A model generated the notes under the pieces. The model did not search any database. It saw only the letters and a program-made list of their open reading frames with translations, and was not told the origin of the DNA. A program made the position numbers and the translations under genes. Shown piece after piece: positions 27,842 to 36,149 of a stretch of 64,000 nt of DNA (within the stretch, counting starts at the first letter, position 1; every line of letters starts with the position of its first letter). The DNA comes from Megasphaera paucivorans (GTDB lineage Bacteria > Bacillota > Negativicutes > Veillonellales > Megasphaeraceae), in the NCBI RefSeq assembly GCF_900103535.1, contig NZ_FNHQ01000011.1:1-64000 (forward strand), given 5' to 3'.

Positions 27842-27876
27842 ACGACAGCGGAGGCATTTACTGCCTCCGCTGTCGT
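27842..27876 (-). other. Strong hairpin between rnj and yybS without T tail
   Basis: ACGACAGCGGAGGCA (27842-27856) and TGCCTCCGCTGTCGT (27862-27876) form a perfect 15-bp GC-rich stem with a 5-base loop. Neither strand has a following T run, so it is not a standard terminator. It may block exonucleases, cap the rnj mRNA 3' end, or be an RNase cleavage target between the two cistrons. Confidence 0.7.
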
Positions 27877-27898
27877 ATACCGAATTGGTTGTTAGCCA

Positions 27899-29557
27899 TT
27901 ACACTTCCATAATAATCGGCAATATCATAGGACGACGACGCGTTTTTTCAAACAAATACCGACTCAATGTATCACGAACTTGAGACTTGATAACCGCCCA
28001 TTCACGGATATTGCCGGCTTCACACCGTTCCAGGACAGCCGCAACTTTATCGTGCGCTTCATTCATAAGTGCCTCGGAATCACGTACATAAACAAAACCA
28101 CGCGAAACAATATCCGGTCCCGCCAAAGGATGGCAAGTTCCCTTAGCCAAGGTCATTACGACAATAACCATTCCTTCCATCGCTAATTGCTGCCGATCCC
28201 GAATAACAATATTACCTACGTCACCAACACCTAATCCATCAACAAATACGCGGCCAGCATTAACATGTCCTGCTTTTTTGCCCGAACGATTAGTAAACTC
28301 AAATACCTGTCCATTATCGCCAATCAGAATATGGTCTTTTTTTACTCCCATCATTTCTGCAATTTCACCATGTTTTTTCAGCATGCGATATTCACCATGA
28401 ACAGGGATAAAAAACTTGGGACGCACTAAATTAAGCATAATTTTCAATTCTTCCTGACTCGCATGTCCCGAAACATGAATTTTCTTTTCTTTACCAGCTA
28501 CTACATTAGCTCCCAATTTCATAAGATTATCAATCGTGCGTCCTACGCTCGTTTCATTTCCAGGAATTGGCGAAGCTGAAATAATAACAGTGTCCCCTAG
28601 TATAATGCTCACGCTGCGGTGATTGTTAGCAGCCATTCGGCTAAGTCCCGCCATGGGTTCGCCTTGACTGCCGGTAGTCAATATAAGAATTTGATCTGCC
28701 GGATAGCGATTCATTTCGTCCGGTTCAATCATAACGCCCTGAGGAACATCCAGATATCCCAGTTCAATCGCAATTTGTACATTATTGACCATGCTGCGTC
28801 CAAATACCGCGACCTTGCGTTTAAACTGAACTGCCGTGTTGATAGCTTGCTGAATACGAGAAATATTTGAAGCGAAAGTGGCTAAAATAATACGTCCTTT
28901 TGCCTCCGTAAAAGCCTTGCGAAAAGCCCCGCCAACAATAGTTTCGGATTCTGTGTATCCTGGCCGTTCTGCATTGGTACTATCCGACATAAGCAATAGT
29001 ACGCCTCTGTGACCTAATTCTGCAAACTTATGGATATCCATAACCAGTCCGTCGACAGGTGTCTGATCAATTTTAAAATCTCCTGTATGAACAACCGTAC
29101 CTACAGGCGTTTTAAAAAATATAGCGCTAGCATCGGGAATTGAGTGATTTGTGTGAATAAAGCCCACTTTAAAAGCTCCAATTTGGAATTCATCGCCATG
29201 ATGAACCTCATTAAGTTCATAGTGGGTAATATGATTTTCCTTAAGTTTACCTTCAATAAGACCGCACACAAGTTTTGTTGCATAAACAGGTACATTGACC
29301 TCATTAAGCAGGTATGCCAGACTCCCAATATGATCTTCATGTCCATGTGTAATTACAACCGCTTTTACTTTATCCTTATTTTCAATAAGATAACTCATGT
29401 CGGGAATAACAAGATCAATCCCGAACATATCATCATCGGGAAAAGACAGTCCTGCATCCAAAACAATAATATCTTCACCGTATTGGAATACTGTCATATT
29501 CTTCCCGATTTCTCCCAGCCCACCGAGGGGAATTACTAATAATTTTTCTTTTGCCAA
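27899..29557 (-). CDS. rnj: Ribonuclease J
   Basis: RNase J is a metallo-beta-lactamase/beta-CASP nuclease with 5'-exo and endo activity in mRNA turnover. The 552-residue protein has PLGGLGEIGKNM at the N-terminus, the metal motif HGHEDH (residues 71-76), DSTNAERPGYTESE, and the beta-CASP motifs including HVSGHASQEELK and PVHGEYRM. The start is TTG with AGGAGG upstream. A long leader precedes it. It probably heads a run reaching dnaB. Confidence 0.95.
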   Translation of the reverse strand: MAKEKLLVIPLGGLGEIGKNMTVFQYGEDIIVLDAGLSFPDDDMFGIDLVIPDMSYLIENKDKVKAVVITHGHEDHIGSLAYLLNEVNVPVYATKLVCGLIEGKLKENHITHYELNEVHHGDEFQIGAFKVGFIHTNHSIPDASAIFFKTPVGTVVHTGDFKIDQTPVDGLVMDIHKFAELGHRGVLLLMSDSTNAERPGYTESETIVGGAFRKAFTEAKGRIILATFASNISRIQQAINTAVQFKRKVAVFGRSMVNNVQIAIELGYLDVPQGVMIEPDEMNRYPADQILILTTGSQGEPMAGLSRMAANNHRSVSIILGDTVIISASPIPGNETSVGRTIDNLMKLGANVVAGKEKKIHVSGHASQEELKIMLNLVRPKFFIPVHGEYRMLKKHGEIAEMMGVKKDHILIGDNGQVFEFTNRSGKKAGHVNAGRVFVDGLGVGDVGNIVIRDRQQLAMEGMVIVVMTLAKGTCHPLAGPDIVSRGFVYVRDSEALMNEAHDKVAAVLERCEAGNIREWAVIKSQVRDTLSRYLFEKTRRRPMILPIIMEV

Positions 29558-29879
29558 AATAGTATACCTCCTATACTGCTATATCCCGTTCCGGCCGCAT
29601 TTTCAGTCAAGTATCCTCTGCACGCTTCATACTCCTGCTGCGACTATATCCTTACCAAATTATAACAGGCCGTTCCATCACACCGCTCGCAACCATCATG
29701 ATGGCTCTGTCGCTCTGTTCTTTTCACGGACGTCAACGAAAAATATTTTAATTGTTCACTTATACCATATTTTACGCTATATGTCAAATATTATCTAGTC
29801 TAATCTTATTTTTTTGCCCGTAAAGCAGCATAGATTTTTCACGAATTCAAGTTTTTTCTCTGTTTCTCGTATGCAATTT
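29558..29879 (-). other. Long untranslated leader of rnj and end of the upstream gene
   Basis: No ORF or RNA gene is evident in these 322 bases. From the promoter at 29759-29787, transcription starts about 195 bases before the rnj TTG codon, an unusually long leader. It includes the self-complementary CCATCATGATGG (29692-29703) and an extended -10 like TGTTATAAT (about 29659-29667), a possible second promoter. I see no known riboswitch pattern. Confidence 0.5.
29759..29787 (-). promoter_or_regulatory. Promoter of rnj
   Basis: TTGACA (29782-29787), 17 bases and TATAAG (29759-29764) on the minus strand; one mismatch from consensus. Confidence 0.8.
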
Positions 29880-30722
29880 CTAATTCCCCGTTGCAGCTGT
29901 CCGCACCATTTTCGGCACCGCTATAGAAATTCCGTCAGGAAGCGGTTTACTATCTATGGTGATTGTCATACTGCTCTGACCAATCAGTTCTCCAACCAAC
30001 GCTTTAGCTTTTTCAGACCCATTAAACCTCGAAGCGACAGCATTGGCTACTGCCTGTACCTGATCAGTCAACAGTCCTTCGACATGAATAATACGTTTTG
30101 TTTTAGGATCAATCGTCACGACAAAAGAAATATCTCCCGCCTTCTGCAAAGCCTGTAATGCTTGCGCCGCTATCTCTGCCTGCTGTGAACTGAGTCCTTC
30201 TTTTTCCCAATTTGCCTTATCTGTATCATTATATATGCGGCGTGCGTCAAAGACAACTTTATACTGATTCAAACCAACGATATCCACTGCTTTTACACCA
30301 GACATAATTGATCGTTCCGTTCCAAACGTATCTGAAAGCGGGGCTTTGTTCTTCAATGGGTGTACCTGTTTGTTCCACAACGTCTTATCTTTTTGATTGC
30401 AGCCAGAATAAACATTCAGATGATCTCCGTCCTGTTCCACATATACAGTTGCAAAATGACTGTTCGTTTTATTGAAAGAAGACATCGTAACTACACTTTT
30501 AACTTTAAACGGTTTTTCCTGCAAATCAATTGTGTCGGATATGGCCATTGATGTTATGGGCATCTTCAAATTAAGCAGTATAACATACTCGCCCTCAGGA
30601 TGAACTGCCATGGTTTGAACTGCTTCTTTATATGCGATATCCGGATTCGCCGCCAAACAGGTACTACTCATAAAGACCGCTGCTGCCGCAGTGCAAACCA
30701 TCTGTTTATATTTTTTTCTCAT
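29880..30722 (-). CDS. Secreted protein of unknown function
   Basis: The 280-residue product has a clear Sec signal peptide (MRKKYKQMVCTAAAAVFMSSTCLA, cleavage after about residue 24) and no membrane helix after it. The mature part alternates beta strands and one helical stretch (SSQQAEIAAQALQALQKAG) followed by FVVTIDPKTKRIIHVEG, a pattern that recalls LolA/LppX-like or DUF6612 lipid-binding proteins, but I cannot confirm a family. It is downstream of thiD on the same strand (39-base gap). Periplasmic location is inferred. Confidence 0.7.
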   Translation of the reverse strand: MRKKYKQMVCTAAAAVFMSSTCLAANPDIAYKEAVQTMAVHPEGEYVILLNLKMPITSMAISDTIDLQEKPFKVKSVVTMSSFNKTNSHFATVYVEQDGDHLNVYSGCNQKDKTLWNKQVHPLKNKAPLSDTFGTERSIMSGVKAVDIVGLNQYKVVFDARRIYNDTDKANWEKEGLSSQQAEIAAQALQALQKAGDISFVVTIDPKTKRIIHVEGLLTDQVQAVANAVASRFNGSEKAKALVGELIGQSSMTITIDSKPLPDGISIAVPKMVRTAATGN

Positions 30723-30761
30723 ATACTATCACCTCCTATACGATTGATATAACATGTAAAA

Positions 30762-31568
30762 TTATAACAACCCAGCTTTTTTATACATTTCATAAAAATG
30801 ATGAATCGGTCCATGTCCTTTGCCAATAGGTTCTGCATGCTTGATACCTTCAAACACAAATGCCTTAGCTTTGCCTACTGCCGTTTCCAGCTCCATTCCA
30901 TTTGCCAAATTAGATGCAATAGCACTGGATAAAGAGCATCCGGTACCATGTGTACTCATGCTTTCAATATGCTGGCCCTTAAAATAATGGAAACCATTCC
31001 CGTCAAAAAGTATATCTGTAGCGTCAGATACACGATGCCCGCCTTTGACCAAAACAGCTTTTGCTCCCATTGCCGCAATTGCGCGGCAAGCCGCTTCCAT
31101 ATCAGAAAAATCATATATTTTCTTTCCTGCTAATACTTCTGCTTCCGGAATATTCGGAGTCAATACATCTGCCAACGGCACTAAAACAGTTTTGAGTACC
31201 TGCTCTGATTCCGGAGCTAACAATCGATGTCCGCTAGTTGCCACCATGACAGGATCAACAACAATAATGGGTGGTTTATATTGTTTTAATTTTTCACCAA
31301 TAACACGAATTGTTTCGGGAACGCTTACCATCCCAATTTTCACAGCATCCACAGCAATATCTTCAAACACCGCTTCCAGCTGTTCCGCAATCAAATCCGG
31401 CGTTATATCCATATAATCTATGACACCTTGTGTATTTTGTGCAACTACTGCCGTAATAACATTCATACCATAACATCCATGGGCACAAAATGTTTTTAAA
31501 TCAGCTTGCGCTCCCGCCCCTCCTGACGGATCAGTTCCCGCTATGGATAAAAGATGTTTCATTACCAT
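30762..31568 (-). CDS. thiD: Hydroxymethylpyrimidine/phosphomethylpyrimidine kinase
   Basis: ThiD phosphorylates HMP and HMP-P in thiamine synthesis and salvage. The 268-residue protein has the ribokinase-fold motifs LSIAGTDPSGGAGAQADLKTF, DPVMVATSGHRLL, LVKGGH and the ATP/anion-hole STHGTGCSLSSAIA. AAGGAGG lies eight bases before the chosen ATG. No other thi gene is in the window, and no TPP riboswitch is visible, so the gene may act in salvage. Confidence 0.94.
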   Translation of the reverse strand: MVMKHLLSIAGTDPSGGAGAQADLKTFCAHGCYGMNVITAVVAQNTQGVIDYMDITPDLIAEQLEAVFEDIAVDAVKIGMVSVPETIRVIGEKLKQYKPPIIVVDPVMVATSGHRLLAPESEQVLKTVLVPLADVLTPNIPEAEVLAGKKIYDFSDMEAACRAIAAMGAKAVLVKGGHRVSDATDILFDGNGFHYFKGQHIESMSTHGTGCSLSSAIASNLANGMELETAVGKAKAFVFEGIKHAEPIGKGHGPIHHFYEMYKKAGLL

Positions 31569-31587
31569 TAGAAAATCCTCCTTGTAT

Positions 31588-32070
31588 CTATAAAATCAAA
31601 GTTGCTGCTTTTGGCTGTACATATAGTAATAAATTTCCATATCCCAGCGATCCTGCTGTCGGATCATATTCAAAGATAGCTATACTGCCGGTTTTAAAGT
31701 CTATGGGTGTTCCCGTTATTTCCTTACTCCAATGACCCAAAAAAGGCTCATGACCCACAACCAAAACAACATCATTTTTCTCTTTAATTAAAACGTCTTG
31801 ATAAAAGCTTCGCAAATCTCCCGCTGCAATAGACGAATGCATGTCCATATAAACAGCTTGGATTGCTCGCCCCATAATTATCGCTGTTTCACGTGCCCGA
31901 ACCAGCGGACTAGACCAGATAATTGTATTTCCTGCAGGCCACCAGCGCTTTGCCAAAGAAGCCATAACCGTTACGCGCTGCCGCCCATTTTCTGTTAAAT
32001 GTCGTTGGCTATCATTACTGCCATGCTTCAATATCTCTGCTTTGCCATGTCGCATTAAACACAAAAACAT
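31588..32070 (-). CDS. SixA-type histidine phosphatase
   Basis: The 160-residue protein begins MFLCLMRHGKAE, with the RHG phosphatase motif at residues 7-9, HLTENGRQRV, the SSPLVRARETA segment and VVGHEPFLG with the second histidine. SixA proteins dephosphorylate phospho-histidine in signalling or PTS proteins. It lies between the SmtB-type gene and thiD, all minus strand with short gaps; no functional link is obvious. Confidence 0.85.
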   Translation of the reverse strand: MFLCLMRHGKAEILKHGSNDSQRHLTENGRQRVTVMASLAKRWWPAGNTIIWSSPLVRARETAIIMGRAIQAVYMDMHSSIAAGDLRSFYQDVLIKEKNDVVLVVGHEPFLGHWSKEITGTPIDFKTGSIAIFEYDPTAGSLGYGNLLLYVQPKAATLIL

Positions 32071-32097
32071 AGTTTATTCCCCATTTTTTTAGTATGA

Positions 32098-32457
32098 CTA
32101 TTCAGCCACATGTTCTAACCCTACCGCCAAAAGAGTAAAGACATGATTATCCGCTAAAGAATACCAAATAACCTTACCATCCCGTCGAAACTGTACTAAC
32201 CGCGCATCCCGCAATATTCGCAGTTGATGAGAAACCGCCGATTGCCCCATCCGAATCTGTTCAGCAATTTCACATACACACATTTCACCCTCCATTAACG
32301 CGTGAAGTATGCGTAATCGTGTCGGATCCCCAAGTACCTTAAATATGGCCGCCAATGGCTGTATATATTCCTTGGGAAGATTCGGCTGCAATATAGTTTT
32401 TTTTTCTAATTCCACAATGCCGCAATATTTTCCGTGTGTATGTTCATGATTCACCAT
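32098..32457 (-). CDS. ArsR/SmtB-family metal-sensing repressor
   Basis: The 119-residue winged-helix protein has a His-rich N-terminus (NHEHTHGKYC), GDPTRLRILHALMEGEMCVCEIAEQI and recognition helix QSAVSHQLRILRDARLV. Asp103, His105, His116 and Glu119 are spaced exactly as the alpha-5 zinc site of SmtB/CzrA (D-x-H...H-x2-E), and the CVC of alpha-3 is also present. So zinc (or cobalt/nickel) sensing is likely. No efflux pump is adjacent, so its targets lie elsewhere or include its own operon. Confidence 0.9.
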   Translation of the reverse strand: MVNHEHTHGKYCGIVELEKKTILQPNLPKEYIQPLAAIFKVLGDPTRLRILHALMEGEMCVCEIAEQIRMGQSAVSHQLRILRDARLVQFRRDGKVIWYSLADNHVFTLLAVGLEHVAE

Positions 32458-32526
32458 TATCGCCTCTATTTATCAAAAAATAATCATAATTCGCTGTTAT
32501 CACGCAATCTCCGTCATTGTTATCTT

Positions 32527-32535
32527 ATTATATCA
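32527..32535 (-). promoter_or_regulatory. Extended -10 promoter for the smtB-like operon
   Basis: TGATATAAT on the minus strand, about 70 bases before the start codon; no clear -35. Confidence 0.45.
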
Positions 32536-32659
32536 TAACTCTTTGCGAATATCCGTACCGCTACGAATTTTTTTATATTTTATCGTTAATTTTTACTGAA
32601 CCTGTCGAATCTGTCGAATCTATAGATATATTTCTTTTATTTTTTTTCACATAAAATAA

Positions 32660-32668
32660 TGCTATACT
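32660..32668 (+). promoter_or_regulatory. Extended -10 promoter for the nitroreductase gene
   Basis: TGCTATACT ends 50 bases before the ATG at 32719. The -35 region is a T run. Confidence 0.45.
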
Positions 32669-32718
32669 AATTATAGTGTATGGTATTATTGATTATTCCT
32701 TGAAAGGGGCTGACTTTT

Positions 32719-33243
32719 ATGAATGAAACGATTCAAACACTACTTACCCGTCGGAGTATCCGCAAGTACAAACCTGAACAGATAAAAGAAGAAGAATTGC
32801 AGAAAATAGTCAAAGCCGGAACCTTTGCCGCCTCTGGCAAAGGACAACAACCCGTTACTATCGTAGTAATTCAAAACCATGACCTAATTGCTAAATTATC
32901 CGCTATGAACGCGGCAATCATGGGTACTAGCAGTGATCCATTTTATGGAGCACCTACTATCTGCCTCGTACTAACAGATACAAAAAAATCCGTCAACGCT
33001 TGGTCTGACGGCTGTCTCGTCATGGGTAACCTCATGAATGCTGCCGCAGCACTCGGCATTGGTTCCTGCTGGGTCAATCGCGCAAAAGAAGAATTTGAAT
33101 CTCCAGAAGGCAAGGCACTGTTAAAAAAATGGGGACTTCCTGAACATCTTACCGGGGTCGGCCATTGCACTCTCGGTTACGCTGACTGCCCGCTTCCCGC
33201 TGCAGCCCCGCGCAAAGCTGATTTTGTAATATATGTAAAATAA
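32719..33243 (+). CDS. Nitroreductase-family FMN oxidoreductase
   Basis: The 174-residue protein has the FMN phosphate motif TRRSIRKYKPEQI at the N-terminus, AGTFAASGKGQQP, and the DGCLVMGNLMNAAAALGIGSCW helix (read in parts) typical of small nitroreductases. They reduce nitro compounds, quinones or flavins with NAD(P)H. GAAAGGGG precedes the ATG. It is monocistronic; the physiological substrate is unknown. Confidence 0.9.
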   Translation: MNETIQTLLTRRSIRKYKPEQIKEEELQKIVKAGTFAASGKGQQPVTIVVIQNHDLIAKLSAMNAAIMGTSSDPFYGAPTICLVLTDTKKSVNAWSDGCLVMGNLMNAAAALGIGSCWVNRAKEEFESPEGKALLKKWGLPEHLTGVGHCTLGYADCPLPAAAPRKADFVIYVK

Positions 33244-33281
33244 AGTTACTATAATCAATAACAAACAGGAATGTACTCAAC

Positions 33282-33332
33282 GGGTCCGTACCCTAGTCTC
33301 TTTTCATAAATGACCGGTTGCGGACCTTTTAT
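33282..33332 (+). terminator. Possible terminator after the nitroreductase gene
   Basis: GGTCCG (33283-33288) can pair with CGGACC (33321-33326), which is followed by TTTTATAAT. The loop is long (32 bases) and may itself fold, so this is weak. Confidence 0.35.
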
Positions 33333-33379
33333 AATATCTAACCAACTCCGCGCCTTGCAATACTTTCTTAATGATTCAT

Positions 33380-35107
33380 TTACGAACGTATACAATTCGT
33401 TAAGTCAAAAAATGTTATTAAATATATATCTCCATTATTACGCATCCCCAAATAATGTGCCTGCGCATGCATCAACATAGAATGTCCATCATAATGGATG
33501 GAGTGATACGTAAATGAAACAGGCCTTTTCTTACATTTAGCCTGTTCCAAAGACTGCTGCACAATAATTTGATCAGCAGGTTGAATCGGATTCCATCCAT
33601 CATTGTTTGTTGATAATGTATGCCGTCCCCAAATTTGTGCATATCCATGATTAGCCCATAGTAAGGTCAATACACTATTTTTAAGTTCATATAAACCCAT
33701 TCCATTGAGTAAATCAAGCAAGGCCATAATTTTTCTGTCGTACGCCATTATTGTTTTGTAACAACTCATATTATAATCTATATTAATAATTTCTTCTGAT
33801 ACAGGCGGCGTATATTCATCCATAAAATGAAAAAAATCTGTTTCCGAAATCGGTTTCGAAAAATAGTACCCCTGCCCTGCATTGCAGCCTATATTCTTCA
33901 AATATTCACTCTGTTCCCTTGTTTCTACCCCTTCCATAACCGTTTCCAGATTTAGCCATTGTGCCATTTGGACAATACTTCCGATAATATCTCCCGCCCG
34001 CTGCGAAATATCCATTTGTCGAATAAACAACATATCAATCTTCAGTGTATCGACGGGAAGATTCATCAGCATATTCAATGATGAATACCCACTGCCAAAA
34101 TCATCCATAAGAATATGAAAGCCCACTTCTTTAAGCTGCGTTAAAATGACACGCATTTGCCGTGGATCATCCATGTAGGCAGATTCGGTCACTTCCAGTT
34201 CCAATACGTGTGGTGGCAAGTCATATTTTCTCAATAGTATAGTAAGCAGCTCGACGATATCCTGATGATAAAAATCTACACGTGACACATTAACAGAAAC
34301 CGGTACGATGGAACGCATAGCATCCAAACACTGCCGTTGATACCGGCAAACAGCTTCCCAAATATATTGGTCAAGAGCAACAATCATTCCATTTCGTTCA
34401 AAAAGCGGAATAAATTCGTTAGGATGTACTGTACCTAATTCATGATGAAACCACCGGATTAAGGCTTCCGCACGAATAATTTGTTTCGTCGAAAAATCAT
34501 ACATAGGTTGATAAAATACTTGGAACTCACCACGATCCAATGAATTTTTCATTGAAGCCGCCAGCATTTGGTCACGCCGCATTTTATCATGCATAATATT
34601 ATCATATACAGCATATGGTTTAATTCCATTCGGAGTAACGGATTGGAGAGCCACGATAGCACAATCCGTCATCTCTTTGACCGTCATATTTTCATCATTT
34701 ACCTTATATATGCCAAAGGTAAAATTAACATTGATATTTAAATCCAGTTTTTCCAATACCGCCTGACAATACTCAATGAAAGACCGTATATGCAGCCGGC
34801 CTAATGGCAAACATCCGACAAAATGATCCGAATGAAGACGCCCAAATATATCTCTGCCATGTGAGTCTCTTTGCCAGCTGCGGACAACCTCCCCCAGTGT
34901 TTTCAATACATAATCGCCGGCAGAGGTTCCAAAAAGCTCATTAACTAATTTAAATTTGACAATATTGCTGCAAACAACGATATATTCTTTCCGCTGATGA
35001 GTCGACAATACCTTTTCTGCTTGTGCAAAAAAATATTGCCGGCTGTAAAGTCCCGTCAGTCCATCGTATTTTGCAAATTCTGTTTGTCCGATAGCATCCG
35101 CCTTCAC
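33380..35107 (-). CDS. GGDEF-EAL protein, likely c-di-GMP phosphodiesterase
   Basis: The 575-residue cytoplasmic protein has an N-terminal GGDEF domain whose signature site reads HSDHF, so cyclase activity is unlikely. The EAL domain (about residues 185-430) keeps the catalytic set: EALIRW, VNVSRVDF, LEVTESAY, LMDDFGSGYSSLN, LKIDMLFIR, EGVETREQ and QGYYFSKP. About 130 C-terminal residues form a PAS-like extension. Start is GTG with GGAGAA upstream. There is no membrane segment. It would lower c-di-GMP, perhaps with the GGDEF part as GTP sensor. Confidence 0.9.
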   Translation of the reverse strand: MKADAIGQTEFAKYDGLTGLYSRQYFFAQAEKVLSTHQRKEYIVVCSNIVKFKLVNELFGTSAGDYVLKTLGEVVRSWQRDSHGRDIFGRLHSDHFVGCLPLGRLHIRSFIEYCQAVLEKLDLNINVNFTFGIYKVNDENMTVKEMTDCAIVALQSVTPNGIKPYAVYDNIMHDKMRRDQMLAASMKNSLDRGEFQVFYQPMYDFSTKQIIRAEALIRWFHHELGTVHPNEFIPLFERNGMIVALDQYIWEAVCRYQRQCLDAMRSIVPVSVNVSRVDFYHQDIVELLTILLRKYDLPPHVLELEVTESAYMDDPRQMRVILTQLKEVGFHILMDDFGSGYSSLNMLMNLPVDTLKIDMLFIRQMDISQRAGDIIGSIVQMAQWLNLETVMEGVETREQSEYLKNIGCNAGQGYYFSKPISETDFFHFMDEYTPPVSEEIINIDYNMSCYKTIMAYDRKIMALLDLLNGMGLYELKNSVLTLLWANHGYAQIWGRHTLSTNNDGWNPIQPADQIIVQQSLEQAKCKKRPVSFTYHSIHYDGHSMLMHAQAHYLGMRNNGDIYLITFFDLTNCIRS

Positions 35108-35273
35108 AACACATTCTCCATAAAAAAAACAAATGAATATATCTGTTCAGTAAAAACAAATATCTTGTTTACTATGTCTATATAACTATAGTTAACATTA
35201 TATATGATGAAAAAACGTTTCGCAATTTGTTTATGTTTATTTATTTATTTTTATTATATTTCGTATGTAATTT

Positions 35274-36007
35274 TCACATATTGCAATATACAGGTTTATA
35301 TCCGCACAAAGCAAATAATGGCAAGGTATCATATTGCATATCTTGTGAACAGTGTACCATGGGACGAATATCAGCACAATAGGAACAATCGACAAAGCCA
35401 ACACGCTGTAAGCACTGTAAATCCCATTGCGGGCGATTTTTCTGACTAATAGAGAGATCTTTTTTTAAGTTCTCACATTCCCACAATATTTTTTTATCTA
35501 GCTTATGATGTACATTTTCTTTTTTTTCGGCTTCAGCTGCAAAATTAACAGATCCGTAATTAGAGTCAAAATTCAGCAAAATGCCCCCTGGTTTAAGAAC
35601 CCGCAGCCACTCCGTATATGCGGCTGTCACATTGGGCAGATTCCACGTTAAATTCCGTGAAACAACTACTTCAAAAGTATTACTGGCAAAATCAAGTTGC
35701 TGCGCATTGCCACATTCAAAATGGATACTCATTTCATTGATCTGCGCCGCTTGTTCTGCCTCCCGCAGCATTTTTTCTGATGAATCAATTCCCGTCACAC
35801 AGTACCCTGATTGTGCCATAAGAATAGCCAAAAAACCTGTTCCCGTTCCTACATCAAGGACACAGATGTCTTTTTTTCCGGTAAATAGGACGTTATAAAA
35901 TTTTTCCAGGCTTGTGCATCAGGTCCTGCCAATTCTACGCGCCGTATATCACCAAACTCTTTACTGCGCACATTCCAATAATTTTGTACTCGCTTATCAA
36001 ATTCCAT
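35274..36007 (-). pseudogene. Class I SAM-dependent methyltransferase split by a -1 shift at A7
   Basis: The first frame begins at ATG 36007 (GGAGG upstream, MEFDKRVQNYWNVRSKEFGD) and stops after 52 codons. The second frame carries motif I VLDVGTGTGFLA, GIDSSEKML, NLPNVTAAYTEWLRVLKPGG and runs to 35274. The two join in phase by a -1 shift exactly at the heptamer A-AAA-AAG (35870-35876), within an A7 run; the joined protein is 244 residues, normal for a UbiE-like methyltransferase. It may be a real frameshift mutation, a sequencing error in the run, or a recoded gene. It is divergent from the nickel/peptide-type importer, so the methylated product could relate to that substrate. Confidence 0.8.
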
Positions 36008-36034
36008 GCTAATCCTCCTTCAACTTTACGTACT

Positions 36035-36062
36035 ATTATACAAGAATTTTTTATTTTAACAA
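36035..36062 (-). promoter_or_regulatory. Promoter of the methyltransferase gene
   Basis: TTGTTA (36057-36062), 16 bases and TATAAT (36035-36040) on the minus strand, just before a good ribosome-binding site. Confidence 0.6.
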
Positions 36063-36081
36063 AATATATTTAAAACTGCCA

Positions 36082-36109
36082 TTGACATGAAGCCCCCTCC
36101 ATGTAATAT
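36082..36109 (+). promoter_or_regulatory. Promoter of the nik-like operon with spacer palindrome
   Basis: TTGACA (36082-36087), a 16-base spacer and TAATAT (36104-36109). ACATG (36085-36089) and CATGT (36100-36104) form an inverted repeat with a 10-base gap across the promoter, a possible repressor site. Confidence 0.6.
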
Positions 36110-36149
36110 GATAAAAGAATATGTTTTACATAAAGGAGTTTTTATAACA

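Noticed and set aside
30762-31568. A TPP riboswitch before thiD
   Set aside because: No THI-box pattern (CTGAGA) is seen in the short gap, and thiD follows sixA closely.
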